From Pseudomonas solani (lineage in GTDB: Bacteria > Pseudomonadota > Gammaproteobacteria > Pseudomonadales > Pseudomonadaceae): a DNA stretch of 64,000 nt. The translations under genes were made by a program, and so were the position numbers. Of this stretch, positions 51,405 to 60,417 are shown piece by piece (within the stretch, counting starts at the first letter, position 1; each line of letters begins with the position of its first letter). The stretch covers positions 5,886,501 through 5,950,500 of the forward strand of contig NZ_AP023081.1 in assembly GCF_026072635.1 (NCBI RefSeq), in the 5' to 3' direction. The notes under the pieces were generated by a model. That model saw only the letters and a list, made by a program, of their open reading frames with translations. It was not told where the DNA came from and searched no databases.

Positions 51405-52859
51405 ATGAAACTCAACGACCTCAACCTGCTGCGCGAACAGGCCTACGTGAACGGCCAATGGATCGAAGCCGACGACGAAGGCCGCTTCGCCGTGACCAAC
51501 CCGGCCAACGGCGAGCTGATCGCCGAAGTCGCTTCCCTCGGCCGTGCCGAAACCGCCCGTGCCATCGACGCCGCCCAGGCCGCCCTGCCCGCCTGGCGCG
51601 CCCGCACCGCCAAGGAGCGCAGCAGCATCCTGCGCACCTGGTACGAACTGATCATGGCCAATCAGGAAGACCTGGCCCACCTGCTCAGCTGGGAACAGGG
51701 CAAGCCCCTGGCCGAGAGCCGTGGCGAGATCGCCTACGGCGCCAGCTTCATCGAATGGTTCGCCGAAGAAGCCAAGCGCGTGTACGGCGACGTCATCCCC
51801 CACGACAAGCCCGGCCGCCGGCTGGTAGTGATCAAGCAGGCCATAGGCGTGGTCGCCGCCATCACCCCCTGGAACTTCCCCAACGCCATGATCACCCGCA
51901 AGGTCGGTCCGGCCCTCGCCGCCGGCTGCACCGTGGTGCTCAAACCCGCTTCGGAGACGCCCCTGTCCGCCCTGGCCCTGGCCGAACTGGGCGAGCGCGC
52001 CGGCCTCCCCGCCGGGGTGCTGAACATCGTCACCGGCACCCGCTCGCGGGAGATCGGCGGCGAGCTCACCGGCAACCCGCGGGTGCAGAAGCTCTCCTTC
52101 ACCGGCTCCACCGGCATCGGCAAGCTGCTGATGGCGCAATGCGCCGAAACCATCAAGAAGGTCAGCCTGGAACTGGGCGGCAACGCCCCCTTCATCGTCT
52201 TCGACGACGCCGACCTCGACGCCGCCGTGCAGGGCGCCCTCGGCTCCAAGTTCCGCAACAGCGGGCAGACCTGCGTCTGCACCAACCGCCTGCTGGTGCA
52301 GAGCGGCGTGCACGACGAGTTCGCCCGGCGCCTGGTGGCCGCGGTCAATGCCCTCAAGGTCGCCCCGGCGGACGAGGACGGCGCCCAGCAGGGCCCGCTG
52401 ATCAACGCCAAGGCCGTGGAGAAGATCGAGGAACACATCACCGACGCCCTCGCCAAGGGCGCCACCCTCCTCGCCGGTGGCAAGCGCCACGCCCTGGGCG
52501 GCAGCTTCTTCGAGCCCACGGTGCTGGGGGATGTGACCGCCGAGATGCTGGTGGCCCGCGATGAAACCTTCGGCCCCCTGGCGCCGATCTTCCGTTTCGA
52601 CACCGAGGAACAGGCCATCGCCCTGGCCAACGACACCGAATTCGGCCTCGCCTCCTACCTCTACACCCGCGACCTCGGCCGCGCCTGGCGCGTCAGCGAA
52701 GCCCTGGAATACGGCATGGTCGGCGTCAACGAAGGCCTCATCTCCACCGAAGTCGCCCCCTTCGGCGGCATCAAGCAATCCGGTCTCGGCCGCGAAGGCT
52801 CGAAGTACGGCATCGACGACTACATCGAACAGAAATACATGTGCCTCGGCATCGCCTGA
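51405..52859 (+). CDS. gabD: Succinate-semialdehyde dehydrogenase
   Basis: A 484-residue aldehyde dehydrogenase of the SSADH (GabD) type, the expected length. Catalytic Cys290 in NSGQTCVCTN with a second Cys292 that serves as redox switch in GabD; Glu256 in SLELGGNAP. It would oxidise the succinate semialdehyde from HpaI to succinate, completing the pathway. ATG at 51405, AAGG upstream; an upstream ATG at 51378 is less likely. It follows hpaI by 88 bp and is probably in the same operon. It may be NADP- or NAD-linked; not decidable here. Confidence 0.9.
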   Translation: MKLNDLNLLREQAYVNGQWIEADDEGRFAVTNPANGELIAEVASLGRAETARAIDAAQAALPAWRARTAKERSSILRTWYELIMANQEDLAHLLSWEQGKPLAESRGEIAYGASFIEWFAEEAKRVYGDVIPHDKPGRRLVVIKQAIGVVAAITPWNFPNAMITRKVGPALAAGCTVVLKPASETPLSALALAELGERAGLPAGVLNIVTGTRSREIGGELTGNPRVQKLSFTGSTGIGKLLMAQCAETIKKVSLELGGNAPFIVFDDADLDAAVQGALGSKFRNSGQTCVCTNRLLVQSGVHDEFARRLVAAVNALKVAPADEDGAQQGPLINAKAVEKIEEHITDALAKGATLLAGGKRHALGGSFFEPTVLGDVTAEMLVARDETFGPLAPIFRFDTEEQAIALANDTEFGLASYLYTRDLGRAWRVSEALEYGMVGVNEGLISTEVAPFGGIKQSGLGREGSKYGIDDYIEQKYMCLGIA

Positions 52860-53261
52860 AGCCCCCTGGTGGGCTGAAGCCCACCCTACGGGAATGCCCC
52901 ACCCCACCGGGCAGCACCCCGTGGGAGCGAATTCATTCGCGAAGCTTTTCGCGGTTGAAACCACTCCCACAATCCCCCCAAAACGCCGCGCAATCCTGTA
53001 GGGGCGACTTCAGTCGCCAAGCGGCGCACAGCGCCGCCGTAGGTTGGCGCCACCCTGTGAGAGCGAATTCATTCGCGATGCTCTTCGCGGTTGAAACCGC
53101 TCCCACAATCCCCCTAACGCCGCGCAATTCTGTAGGGGCGACTTCAGTCGCCAAGCGGCGCACAGCGCCGCCGTAGGTTGGCGCCAAGCGCAGCGCGGCC
53201 CAACGGTGCAAGGCCCGGCCCCGGCTTTTTGCGGTTGAAACCGCTCCCACCGCTCACTGCC
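52860..53261. repeat. Tandem duplication of a REP-like block (about 132 bp x 2)
   Basis: Copy 1 about 52919-53051, copy 2 about 53052-53188. Both contain GAGCGAATTCATTCGCGA, TTCGCGGTTGAAACC, GTAGGGGCGACTTCAGTCGC, CAAGCGGCGCACAGCGCCGC and CGTAGGTTGGCGCCA in the same order, with few differences. The duplicated block separates convergent gabD and the second hpaR. No gene is seen. Confidence 0.8.
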
Positions 53262-53684
53262 TCAAGGCTTGATGCCCTTCAGTTCCTGCAACAGCTCCAG
53301 CAGTTCCTGCAGCTTCTCCTCGCCCAGTTGCGCCTGGATGGATTGGTAGCCCTGCTCCATCTCCTGGCTCATGGACTGGAAGCAGGCCTCGCCCTGTTCG
53401 GTCAGGGCCAGGAGGATGCGGCGCTGGTCTTCGGCGACCTTGCGCCGGCGGACCATGCCGTCGCGCTCCAGGCGGGCGAGTACGCCGCTCATGCTGGGTT
53501 TGAGGATGCAGGCCAGGCGCGCCAGCTTGTGGCTTTCCATCTCGCCTTGCTGGCGGAGGATGCGGATGACCCGCCACTGCTGCTCGGTGAGCCCGTGGAG
53601 GTTGAGCTGGGGGCGGAAGAAACGCATGGCCGACTCACGGGCCTGCAGCAAGGTGAGGGTCAGGGAAGCACGGGTATTGGGCAT
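53262..53684 (-). CDS. HpaR-like MarR repressor, copy 2
   Basis: A 140-residue paralogue of HpaR (about 100 identities in 140 without gaps). Same blocks: SLTLTLLQARE, HGLTEQQWRVIRILRQQGEM, ILKPSMSGVLARLERDGMVR. ATG at 53684 (MPNTRASLTLTL). It lies at the opposite end of the hpa operon from hpaR, and 54 bp behind the PotF-like gene on the same strand, so it may be co-transcribed with that gene. It could be a second repressor of the hpa genes or have been recruited to the amine genes. Confidence 0.88.
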   Translation of the reverse strand: MPNTRASLTLTLLQARESAMRFFRPQLNLHGLTEQQWRVIRILRQQGEMESHKLARLACILKPSMSGVLARLERDGMVRRRKVAEDQRRILLALTEQGEACFQSMSQEMEQGYQSIQAQLGEEKLQELLELLQELKGIKP

Positions 53685-53738
53685 GGATTGGGCAGTGTCG
53701 GAAATTAGTTCACAGTTTAACGAATGGCGCTTTCCGCG

Positions 53739-54800
53739 TCATGGCGAACGGCTCGCCTTGAGTTTCGCCCAGAAGGCGTCCAGGGCCATTTTCTGCTCCT
53801 GGTTGAGCCGCTCGAGCACGTACAGGCGCCGGCGCTCGTCGCTTTTCAGCACCTGCATGGGGCGCTCCTTGGCCAGCTCCGCCAGCTCGGGGGTATCGGC
53901 GGCCAGGGGCGAGTAGAACTGGCTGGCGCGGGCATCGGCCAGGGCGTTGCGCGGCTCCAGCAGGTAGTCGATGAAGCGGTAGGCCAGGTGCGGATGCTCG
54001 GCATTGGCGGGGATCGCCAGGCTGTCGATGAAGACCATCGCGCCCTCGTCGGGAATCCGGTAGCTGAGCGCCGGGTTGCGCGCGGAGGCGGTCAGCGCAT
54101 GGCCGACCCAGGCCATGGCCACGCACAGGCGGCCGTCGGCCAGGGCATCGATGTAGGTGTCGTTGTCCAGGTGCCGCGCCATGCGGGCGATGCCCAGCAG
54201 GGGCTGCAGATTGCGCTCGACCTGCCGCGCGCCATAGCTCGACAGGCTGCGGCCCCGGTAGTTGAACCAGAGCGAGGCGGTCTCTTCCGGCGCGTCCAAC
54301 AGGCCGATGCCGCAACCGGCCAGTCGCGCGGCCTGGCGCTCGTCGAACAGCAGCCCCCAGCTGTTGGGCAAGGGCCCGCCATAGCTGGCTTCGGCCAGCT
54401 TCGGGTTGACCACCAGTCCCACCGAGCCCCAGAGGTAGGGCACCGCATAGCGGTTGGCCGAATCGATGCCGGCGAGCATCGCCAGCAGGCCCACGTCGAC
54501 GCTGGCGTAATGGCTGAGGCGCCCCGTATCCAGGGGCGCCAGCTGGCCGTTGTGGATCAGCCGCGAGAGCTGGAAGTGCGACGGCACGACGATGTCGAAG
54601 GCCTGCTCGCGGCCCAGGGCGGCATCCAGTTCCTCGGCGGCGGTCATGGTCTGGTATTCGACCCGGATGCCGGTCTGTTTCTGGAAGTCCGCCAGCACCT
54701 GCGGCTCGATGTAGTTCTTCCAGTTGAGGACCCGCAACACCTCCTCGGCCCGGGCTTCCAGGGCCAGCAACAGCATCGCCAGGCAGGCCAGCAGTCTCAT
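53739..54800 (-). CDS. PotF-like periplasmic polyamine/amine-binding protein
   Basis: A 353-residue exported ABC-type solute-binding protein. Signal peptide MRLLACLAMLLLALEARA; the mature part starts EEVLRVLNWKNYIEPQVLAD, the PotD/PotF opening with the NWxxYI motif. AAGGAG precedes the ATG at 54800. No permease or ATPase gene is near, so it either works with a distant ABC system or only senses. Context suggests an amine ligand. Confidence 0.85.
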   Translation of the reverse strand: MRLLACLAMLLLALEARAEEVLRVLNWKNYIEPQVLADFQKQTGIRVEYQTMTAAEELDAALGREQAFDIVVPSHFQLSRLIHNGQLAPLDTGRLSHYASVDVGLLAMLAGIDSANRYAVPYLWGSVGLVVNPKLAEASYGGPLPNSWGLLFDERQAARLAGCGIGLLDAPEETASLWFNYRGRSLSSYGARQVERNLQPLLGIARMARHLDNDTYIDALADGRLCVAMAWVGHALTASARNPALSYRIPDEGAMVFIDSLAIPANAEHPHLAYRFIDYLLEPRNALADARASQFYSPLAADTPELAELAKERPMQVLKSDERRRLYVLERLNQEQKMALDAFWAKLKASRSP

Positions 54801-55033
54801 CGCGCAACTCCTTGCAGGGAATGGGGCCGGCACCTGCCGGGTGCGCCATTAGGAGCGAGGCGACGCCCACCCGTCATGTTCGAGGCTGCCAGCTTCTTGC
54901 TTGCCCGTGCCGGATTCGCCCAAGCGTGACCCCGTTCCCATTCACCGCCCGGAAAAACCCGCGCCCGGGTCATTGCGGCCGGTCATTAACCTGTTCATGA
55001 TCGAGCGATAAAAATACCTACAGGTCGCCCCCC

Positions 55034-55477
55034 ATGAACGCACTGCTGCGCACGCAGACCCACCTCGGCCTCGCCCTCGCCATGCAGGCGCTGCAGGCCG
55101 CCCTGGATGCCGCCGCCGAGCAGGGCGCCCGGGTCAGCATCCAGGTGGTGGACGCCGCCGGCCTGCCGATCCACAGCGCGCACATGGACGGCGCCCCCGG
55201 CCCCAGTCGCGCCATCGCCCTGAACAAGGCCGTCACCGCCGCCGGCTTCGGCATCGCCACCAGCGCCTGGCAGGAGCGCCTCGAGGGCTGCTCCGCCGCC
55301 GTGCGCCAGGGCCTGCCCCTGCAACCGGGGATGGCCCTGTTCGGCGGCGGCGAGCCCTTCCACCACCAGGGCCGGGTGATCGGCGCCATCGGCATTTCCG
55401 GTGCCTCGGAACGGCTCGACGGGCTCTGCGCCCGCGCGGCCGTGGAGCGCGTCGCAGAGCTGCTGGCGCCAGGTTGA
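55034..55477 (+). CDS. GlcG/HbpS-family heme-degrading-like protein
   Basis: A 147-residue protein with the HbpS/GlcG fold: LGLALAMQALQAALDAAAEQ, then VSIQVVDAAGLPIHSAHMDG, AIALNKAVTAA and VIGAIGISGAS. These small oligomers often sit beside catabolic oxidoreductases; in most cases the role is unknown. The ATG at 55034 precedes MNALLRTQTHLGLAL. It is divergent from the PotF-like gene and 121 bp before the FAD oxidase. Confidence 0.82.
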   Translation: MNALLRTQTHLGLALAMQALQAALDAAAEQGARVSIQVVDAAGLPIHSAHMDGAPGPSRAIALNKAVTAAGFGIATSAWQERLEGCSAAVRQGLPLQPGMALFGGGEPFHHQGRVIGAIGISGASERLDGLCARAAVERVAELLAPG

Positions 55478-55597
55478 CCCGGCGCCTGTCACCCCGGGTC
55501 AAGGTGACGGGCAGTGAGGGACAAGACCGCAAGGGGCCGCACGCCCCTTAATAGTCGCCAGCAGAACGCATTCCACCCACCGTTTCAGGCTGCAGTC

Positions 55598-56896
55598 ATG
55601 ATCAATATCGAGACACCCACCTACTACACGGCCACCAAGAAGTACGACCTCGCCTTCCCCTCCCTGGAGGCGGACCTGGACGCAGACGTCGTCGTGATCG
55701 GCGGAGGGTTCTCCGGGATCAACACCGCGCTGGAACTGGCGGAACAGGGCATCACCAACATCGTCGTGCTGGAGGCCCGCTACCTGGGCTTCGGCGGCAC
55801 CGGCCGCAACGGCGGGCAGATCATGGCCGGCATCGGCCACGACCTGGAGAAGATCCGCAACGACGTGGGCGAGGACGGCCTGCGGCAGATCTTCGAGATC
55901 AGCGACCTGGGCGCCGACATCATCAAGGGCCGCATCGCCAAGTACGGCATCGACGCCGACTTCTGCCACGGCTACGGCTACATGGGCTTCAACGGCCGCC
56001 AGGAGAAGACCCTGCGCGCCTGGGAGAAGGAGTTCAAATCCCTCGGCTCGCCCCACGAGATCCGCTTCCTCGGCGGCTCCGAGGTGAAGCAGATCATCGG
56101 CTCCGACGCCTACAGCAGCGCCCTGCTGCACATGGGCGGCGGCCACGTGCACTCCCTCAACCTGCTGCTAGGCGAGGCCAAGGCCCTGGCCAGCCACGGG
56201 GTGAAGATCTTCGAATACAGCCCGGCGCTGGAAGTGACCTACGGCGAGCGCATCACCGTGCGCACCGGCAAGGGCTCGGTACGCGCCGGCAAGCTGCTCT
56301 GGGCCTGCGACAGCTTCCTCAACAAGCTGGAGCCGGAACTGCACAAGACCACCATCAACACCTACGCCTTCCAGATGATGACCGAGCCGCTCCCGGACGA
56401 GCTGATCCAGCGCATCAGCCCCATTCGCGGGGCCTACAGCGACATCCGCCCGGTCATCGACTACTACCGCGTGACCAACGAGAACCGCCTGCTGTTCGGT
56501 GCGGCGACGCCCTTCGTCGAGCACATTCCCGGCGATCTCAAGGCCTGGAACCGCAACCTGATGCTGAAGATCTTCCCCTACCTCAAGGACGTGAAGATCG
56601 ACCTCGCCTGGGGCGGCCCCATGGCCTGCAGCCCCAACCTGTTCCCGCAGATCGGCACCCTGCCCGGCCGCCCCAACGCCTACTTCGTGCAGGGCTACTC
56701 CGGCTTCGGCGTCACCCCCAGCCACATCATCTGCAAGGTGCTGGCCGAAGGCATGAGCGAAGGCTCGTCGCGCTACGACCTGATCAGCTCGGTGCGGCGC
56801 ATCAAGGTGGTCGGCAAGGACCATATCCGCCCGCTGCTGCTGACCGCCGGCAAGAGCTGGCATCAGGTGTCCGGCTACTGGAACGGCCGCCGTTGA
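55598..56896 (+). CDS. FAD-dependent amine oxidase, PuuB/PauB (gamma-glutamylpolyamine oxidase)-like
   Basis: A 432-residue DAO-family flavoprotein. FAD fold DADVVVIGGGFSGINTALEL, then ARYLGFGGTGRNGGQIMAGI, the block typical of PuuB/OrdL oxidases, and a C-terminal FAD site at YFVQGYSGFGVTPSHII. It oxidises a (possibly glutamylated) primary or secondary amine to the aldehyde, with peroxide or electron-transfer. ATG at 55598 (MINIETPTYYTATKK). The cupin gene downstream is its usual companion in Pseudomonas. The exact amine is unknown. Confidence 0.85.
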   Translation: MINIETPTYYTATKKYDLAFPSLEADLDADVVVIGGGFSGINTALELAEQGITNIVVLEARYLGFGGTGRNGGQIMAGIGHDLEKIRNDVGEDGLRQIFEISDLGADIIKGRIAKYGIDADFCHGYGYMGFNGRQEKTLRAWEKEFKSLGSPHEIRFLGGSEVKQIIGSDAYSSALLHMGGGHVHSLNLLLGEAKALASHGVKIFEYSPALEVTYGERITVRTGKGSVRAGKLLWACDSFLNKLEPELHKTTINTYAFQMMTEPLPDELIQRISPIRGAYSDIRPVIDYYRVTNENRLLFGAATPFVEHIPGDLKAWNRNLMLKIFPYLKDVKIDLAWGGPMACSPNLFPQIGTLPGRPNAYFVQGYSGFGVTPSHIICKVLAEGMSEGSSRYDLISSVRRIKVVGKDHIRPLLLTAGKSWHQVSGYWNGRR

Positions 56897-57076
56897 ATCT
56901 GATCGGCGCGGCTGCGCGTCGGCGGTACGGCGTTGGGATCGGCCTTGGAATGCTCATTCACAGATGTGAACTCCGCTCCCGCCTTGTACCGCTCCAGCTC
57001 GCTCGCGCCGGAAGCGGCTCAGGGAAGACTCAAGACAACGCAACCCCACTTTTTCATCACTCGCAGGAGAACTGCC

Positions 57077-57442
57077 ATGTCCCTCACCCCCATCAAGACC
57101 GGTATCACCCTCGCTGAACTGGATGCCTGGGGCACCGTCGCCGACCTGGGTTCGGAAATCCTCGAAGGCGAGGTCAAGGCCTTCGGCAAGATGACCGCCG
57201 GCGCCCCCACCGACCCGGTCAGCGCGGCCTATTTCGGCACCACCGCCGGCAAATTCCGCATGGTCTACCCGTTCAACGAGCAAGCCACCGTGGTCACCGG
57301 CGAGGTGATCCTCACCGACGAATCCACCGGCCAGACCACCCGCTTCAAGGCCGGTGACAGCTGGTACGTCGCCAAGGGCACCCCGGTGCTCTGGGAAGTC
57401 CCCGGCGAGAGCTTCGTCAAGCACTACTACGCGGTGGCCTGA
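57077..57442 (+). CDS. Cupin-domain protein (DUF861 type)
   Basis: A 121-residue single cupin: GKFRMVYPFNEQATVVTGEV (motif 1 like) and RFKAGDSWYVAKGTPVLWEV (motif 2 like). The family (PF05899, cupin_3) includes (S)-ureidoglycine aminohydrolase-like and many unknown proteins. CAGGAGA before ATG 57077. It is 180 bp behind the FAD oxidase in the same direction and likely co-transcribed. Confidence 0.85.
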   Translation: MSLTPIKTGITLAELDAWGTVADLGSEILEGEVKAFGKMTAGAPTDPVSAAYFGTTAGKFRMVYPFNEQATVVTGEVILTDESTGQTTRFKAGDSWYVAKGTPVLWEVPGESFVKHYYAVA

Positions 57443-57540
57443 CCTCTCCAGGTGCCTGCCCCCCGGGGCAGGTTCGCGCCACTGGCAACCTCTGCGGCGA
57501 TGGTCTGCACTGCCCTCACCGCCCACACGAGGGTTCCTCC

Positions 57541-58200
57541 ATGACGCCATCCCCCGTCGAATTCGCCAGGCACTGCCTGAGCACCTTCACCCACTTCGTC
57601 CCCGCCTCCCTCGGTGCCTTCTACCTGATCGACGATCAGTTGCAGGCCCGCGACTTCCAGCTGCTGGGCATGCACCCACAGATGCACGACGCCTACCTGC
57701 GCCATTACCGCCACCTCGACCCGCTGCAACCCGGCGCCTGCCTGGCCACCGGCCTGCCGGTGGTGCCCCTGCAAGCCGGCCAGGCACGCCAGGACGAGGC
57801 GCAGAACCGCGAGTACCAGGGGTTCCTGCGCGCCCATGAGGTGATAGACGTCGTTGAAGTCATCGCCCAGGCCGGCGAGCGCCCCGTGGCTGGGCTGTCC
57901 CTGCTGCGTTGCAGCGGCATGCCGGCGTTCTCGGGAAAGGAACTGGCCAGCCTGGCGGCCCTGCAGGGGATGATGGAAGCCGGTGTGCAGGCCCTGGTGC
58001 CCGCCGCCGAGCCGAAGCTGCAAGGCCTCACCCCGCGTGAACGGGAGATCGCCCTGCTGCTGCGCGAAGGCATCGGCAACAAGCAGCTCGCCCGCCACCT
58101 GGGCGTCGGCCTGCCGACGGTGAAGACCCACCTGCTCAACCTGTTCCGCAAGGTCGGTGCCAGCAGCCGCACCGAACTGGTGGCGATGCTGTTCCTCTGA
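57541..58200 (+). CDS. LuxR-family transcriptional regulator, 219 aa
   Basis: C-terminal LuxR HTH (LTPREREIALLLREGIGNKQ, LARHLGVGLPTVKTHLLNLF) with a GAF/PAS-like N-terminal half of no known ligand motif; no autoinducer-binding WY/D residues of quorum-sensing LuxR were recognised. ATG at 57541. Convergent with the second LuxR gene (9-bp gap). A plausible regulator of the amine oxidase/cupin operon upstream. Confidence 0.85.
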   Translation: MTPSPVEFARHCLSTFTHFVPASLGAFYLIDDQLQARDFQLLGMHPQMHDAYLRHYRHLDPLQPGACLATGLPVVPLQAGQARQDEAQNREYQGFLRAHEVIDVVEVIAQAGERPVAGLSLLRCSGMPAFSGKELASLAALQGMMEAGVQALVPAAEPKLQGLTPREREIALLLREGIGNKQLARHLGVGLPTVKTHLLNLFRKVGASSRTELVAMLFL

Positions 58201-58209
58201 CGGCGCCCC

Positions 58210-59118
58210 TCAGCGCCCCGACTGCTGCACCAGGGTGGCGGGCACGACACCCGCCGGGGGCTCGCCCAGCTCGGTGCCCAGCAGGTGATTGACGAAGAGG
58301 TGGAACAGCTCCGATTGGCTGGAGATGCCCAGCTTGCTGTAGAGGTGCTTGCGGTGGTTCTTCACCGTGCCCTCGGCAATCTCCAGGTGCAGGGAGATCG
58401 ACAGGCTGGAATGCCCCCGCAGGATCAGCCCGACTATGGCCTGCTCGCGCGCGGTCAGGCGGTCGGTGGCGAAGCCGGAGAAAGCCGCCGCCAGGTGCTC
58501 GGCGATGCTGCGCTCGGGCCGTGCCCCCAGCGACTGGGCGGCGACCTTGGCGTAATGGCGCTGGAGAAAGGCCTCCAGCGCCGGCTGGCAGAGCCGCAGC
58601 GCGGCCACGTCCTGATCCGAGAACACCGGCGAGCCGTTGCAGCGCATCAACGAATAGGCCGCGTAGGTGCCGCCGGGCAAGGGCGAAAGAAACACGATCT
58701 CCTCCGCCAGGCTGCCCGACGCCAGGGAAATGCACGGGTGCACGTCCGGCGAATTGAAATACTCGCCCTCGAAGAAGGCATCCGGCGCCAGCTCCGCCAT
58801 GCGGTAGAGGCCGGCGGGCCGACCATGGGCGCAGGCGGTGTAGACCGGGTCCAGCAGGTAGGTGCCGTTGACGTAGCGCTGCATCGCGCCGGGCTCGGGG
58901 ATGCCGTGCAGGTTGTCGTGCAGCAGCGCGGGGCTGCCGCCGGCGGGGTAGACGAAGATGCAGCTCTGATCGAAGGGCGCCAGGGCCTGCAACGCCTCGT
59001 CCAGGCGCTCGGCGAAGGCCGTCGTCTCCACGCTGGCGATCAGCTCGGGGCTGTGTGCGTGCCAGGCTTCCAGCACCTGCCAGCCCTGGGAATGGGAGAG
59101 TCCTGCTGCGTGCGCCAT
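58210..59118 (-). CDS. LuxR-family transcriptional regulator, 302 aa
   Basis: C-terminal LuxR HTH (LTAREQAIVGLILRGHSSLS, ISLHLEIAEGTVKNHRKHLY) with a 230-residue N-terminal sensory part of unknown fold. It resembles stand-alone LuxR regulators next to amine catabolic genes. ATG at 59118 (MAHAAGLSHSQGWQVLEAWH). The pair of convergent LuxR genes separates the FAD-oxidase genes from the SDR/permease/MoaF genes. Confidence 0.83.
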   Translation of the reverse strand: MAHAAGLSHSQGWQVLEAWHAHSPELIASVETTAFAERLDEALQALAPFDQSCIFVYPAGGSPALLHDNLHGIPEPGAMQRYVNGTYLLDPVYTACAHGRPAGLYRMAELAPDAFFEGEYFNSPDVHPCISLASGSLAEEIVFLSPLPGGTYAAYSLMRCNGSPVFSDQDVAALRLCQPALEAFLQRHYAKVAAQSLGARPERSIAEHLAAAFSGFATDRLTAREQAIVGLILRGHSSLSISLHLEIAEGTVKNHRKHLYSKLGISSQSELFHLFVNHLLGTELGEPPAGVVPATLVQQSGR

Positions 59119-59496
59119 GCTTCACCTTCTTGTTGTCCGGCCGCCCCGCCCAGGTGCAGAAATGGGCCTTGGGGCGCGCGTTTCAGGGGTGTTTTCAAGA
59201 AAGCATTTTGCTTGCCACAACGCCCTCCACGCCAGCGCTTTTCAGCGCGACCGTAGGGGCGAATTCATTCGCCCAGCGGTGCGCAGCACCGCCGTAGGTT
59301 GGTGCCAAGCGCAGCGCGGCCCAACGATGCAAGGTCAGGCCCCGCCACGTTGGGCTTCGTCCCTCAGCCCAACCTACACAGTGCAGTCCTGTAGGAGCGA
59401 ATTCATTCGCGATGCTTTTCGCGGCTGAAGCCGCTCCCACAACCCAACCCCAAAAGCCTCACCACCTGATAACCCCCACCGCTTGCGCCCCCCAAT
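59119..59496. repeat. Gene-free stretch with REP-like repeats
   Basis: Two GGGCGAATTCATTCGCCC / GGAGCGAATTCATTCGCGA-type palindromes (about 59257-59275 and 59396-59414). Between them is an inverted repeat GTAGGTTGG.../...CCAACCTAC (about 59293-59378), and a GCGGCTGAAGCCGCTCCCAC element follows. No gene is seen. Confidence 0.65.
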
Positions 59497-59529
59497 GAAA
59501 AAGCCCGAGGCAGTCACCTGCATCGGGCT
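59497..59529 (-). terminator. Rho-independent terminator of the SDR gene
   Basis: On the minus strand the stem AGCCCGA/TCGGGCT (14-base loop) is followed by TTTTT. It lies 19 bp after the stop of the SDR gene. Confidence 0.65.
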
Positions 59530-59548
59530 CGTCCGGCTGCGTTCCCTG

Positions 59549-60325
59549 CTACACGGACGAAAAGCCGTTATCGACGAACAGATGGGCACCGCTGACGAAG
59601 GAGGCATCGTCGGAGGCGAGGAACAGCGCGGCCCGCGCCACCTCCTCCGGCTCGCACAGGCGGCCCTGCTGGGCGGCGATGTCGGCCTCGCTGGCGTTGA
59701 CGCCCATGGCTTGCAGGTCATGCAGCTCGCGCATGCCGTGGGCGGTGCGGATGAAGCCGGGCGCCACCGCGTTGCAGCGGATGCCGCGGTCGCGGAACTC
59801 GACGGCGATGGCCCGGGCGAACATCTGGCAAGCGCCCTTGGTGGCGTTGTAGACCACCTCCCCCGGCGTGGCGTACTGGGCGGAGATGGACGAGGTGCAG
59901 ACGATGCTGCCCTTGCCCTTCGCCAGCATCTGCGGCAGCACGGCGCGGGTCATCAGGAACATGCTCTTGACGTTGACCGCCATCAGCCAGTCCCACTCCT
60001 CTTCCTGCACTTCCAGAAAGGGCTTCACGATCAACGTACCGGCATGGTTGAACAGCACGTCGGCCGGGCCCAGCGCGGCGAGGCTCGCCGCCACCGCCGC
60101 CTCCACCTGGTCGGCCTGGGACACATCGGCGCCCAGGCCGATGGCCCGTCCACCCTCGGCTTCGATCTGCGCCGCCAGGGCGCGGGCGGCCTCGGCGTTG
60201 CGGTCGATGATGGCGACCGCCGCCCCCTCGCGGGCGAACAGCCGGCTGGCCGCCTCGCCGCAGCCGCCGGCGCCCCCGCTGATGATCGCGACCTTGCCGT
60301 GCAGGCGTGGTTGGTTGGAAAGCAT
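59549..60325 (-). CDS. SDR-family oxidoreductase (1)
   Basis: A 258-residue classical short-chain dehydrogenase: GGAGGCGEAASRLFAREGA (cofactor loop; GGAGGCG), NHAG, and catalytic S-Y-K in TSSISAQYATPGEVVYNATK. An Asp after the second beta-strand (IIDRN) indicates NAD preference. ATG at 60325 (MLSNQPRLHGKVAIISG). It follows the APC permease gene by 92 bp on the same strand; a terminator follows. Oxidises or reduces an alcohol/ketone not identified. Confidence 0.87.
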   Translation of the reverse strand: MLSNQPRLHGKVAIISGGAGGCGEAASRLFAREGAAVAIIDRNAEAARALAAQIEAEGGRAIGLGADVSQADQVEAAVAASLAALGPADVLFNHAGTLIVKPFLEVQEEEWDWLMAVNVKSMFLMTRAVLPQMLAKGKGSIVCTSSISAQYATPGEVVYNATKGACQMFARAIAVEFRDRGIRCNAVAPGFIRTAHGMRELHDLQAMGVNASEADIAAQQGRLCEPEEVARAALFLASDDASFVSGAHLFVDNGFSSV

Positions 60326-60417
60326 GGCAACTCCTGGTTCAAGGGTTCTGTGTAGACGTGGCGGGGAACGAATCGGCCCCGCCACGTGGCGTGCATGGGG
60401 TTATCCGAGAGTGGGCT

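Noticed and set aside
53705..53722. A sixth HpaR-like site upstream of the second hpaR
   Set aside because: TTAGTTCACAGTTTAACG has the right half-sites but wrong spacing; too weak to list.
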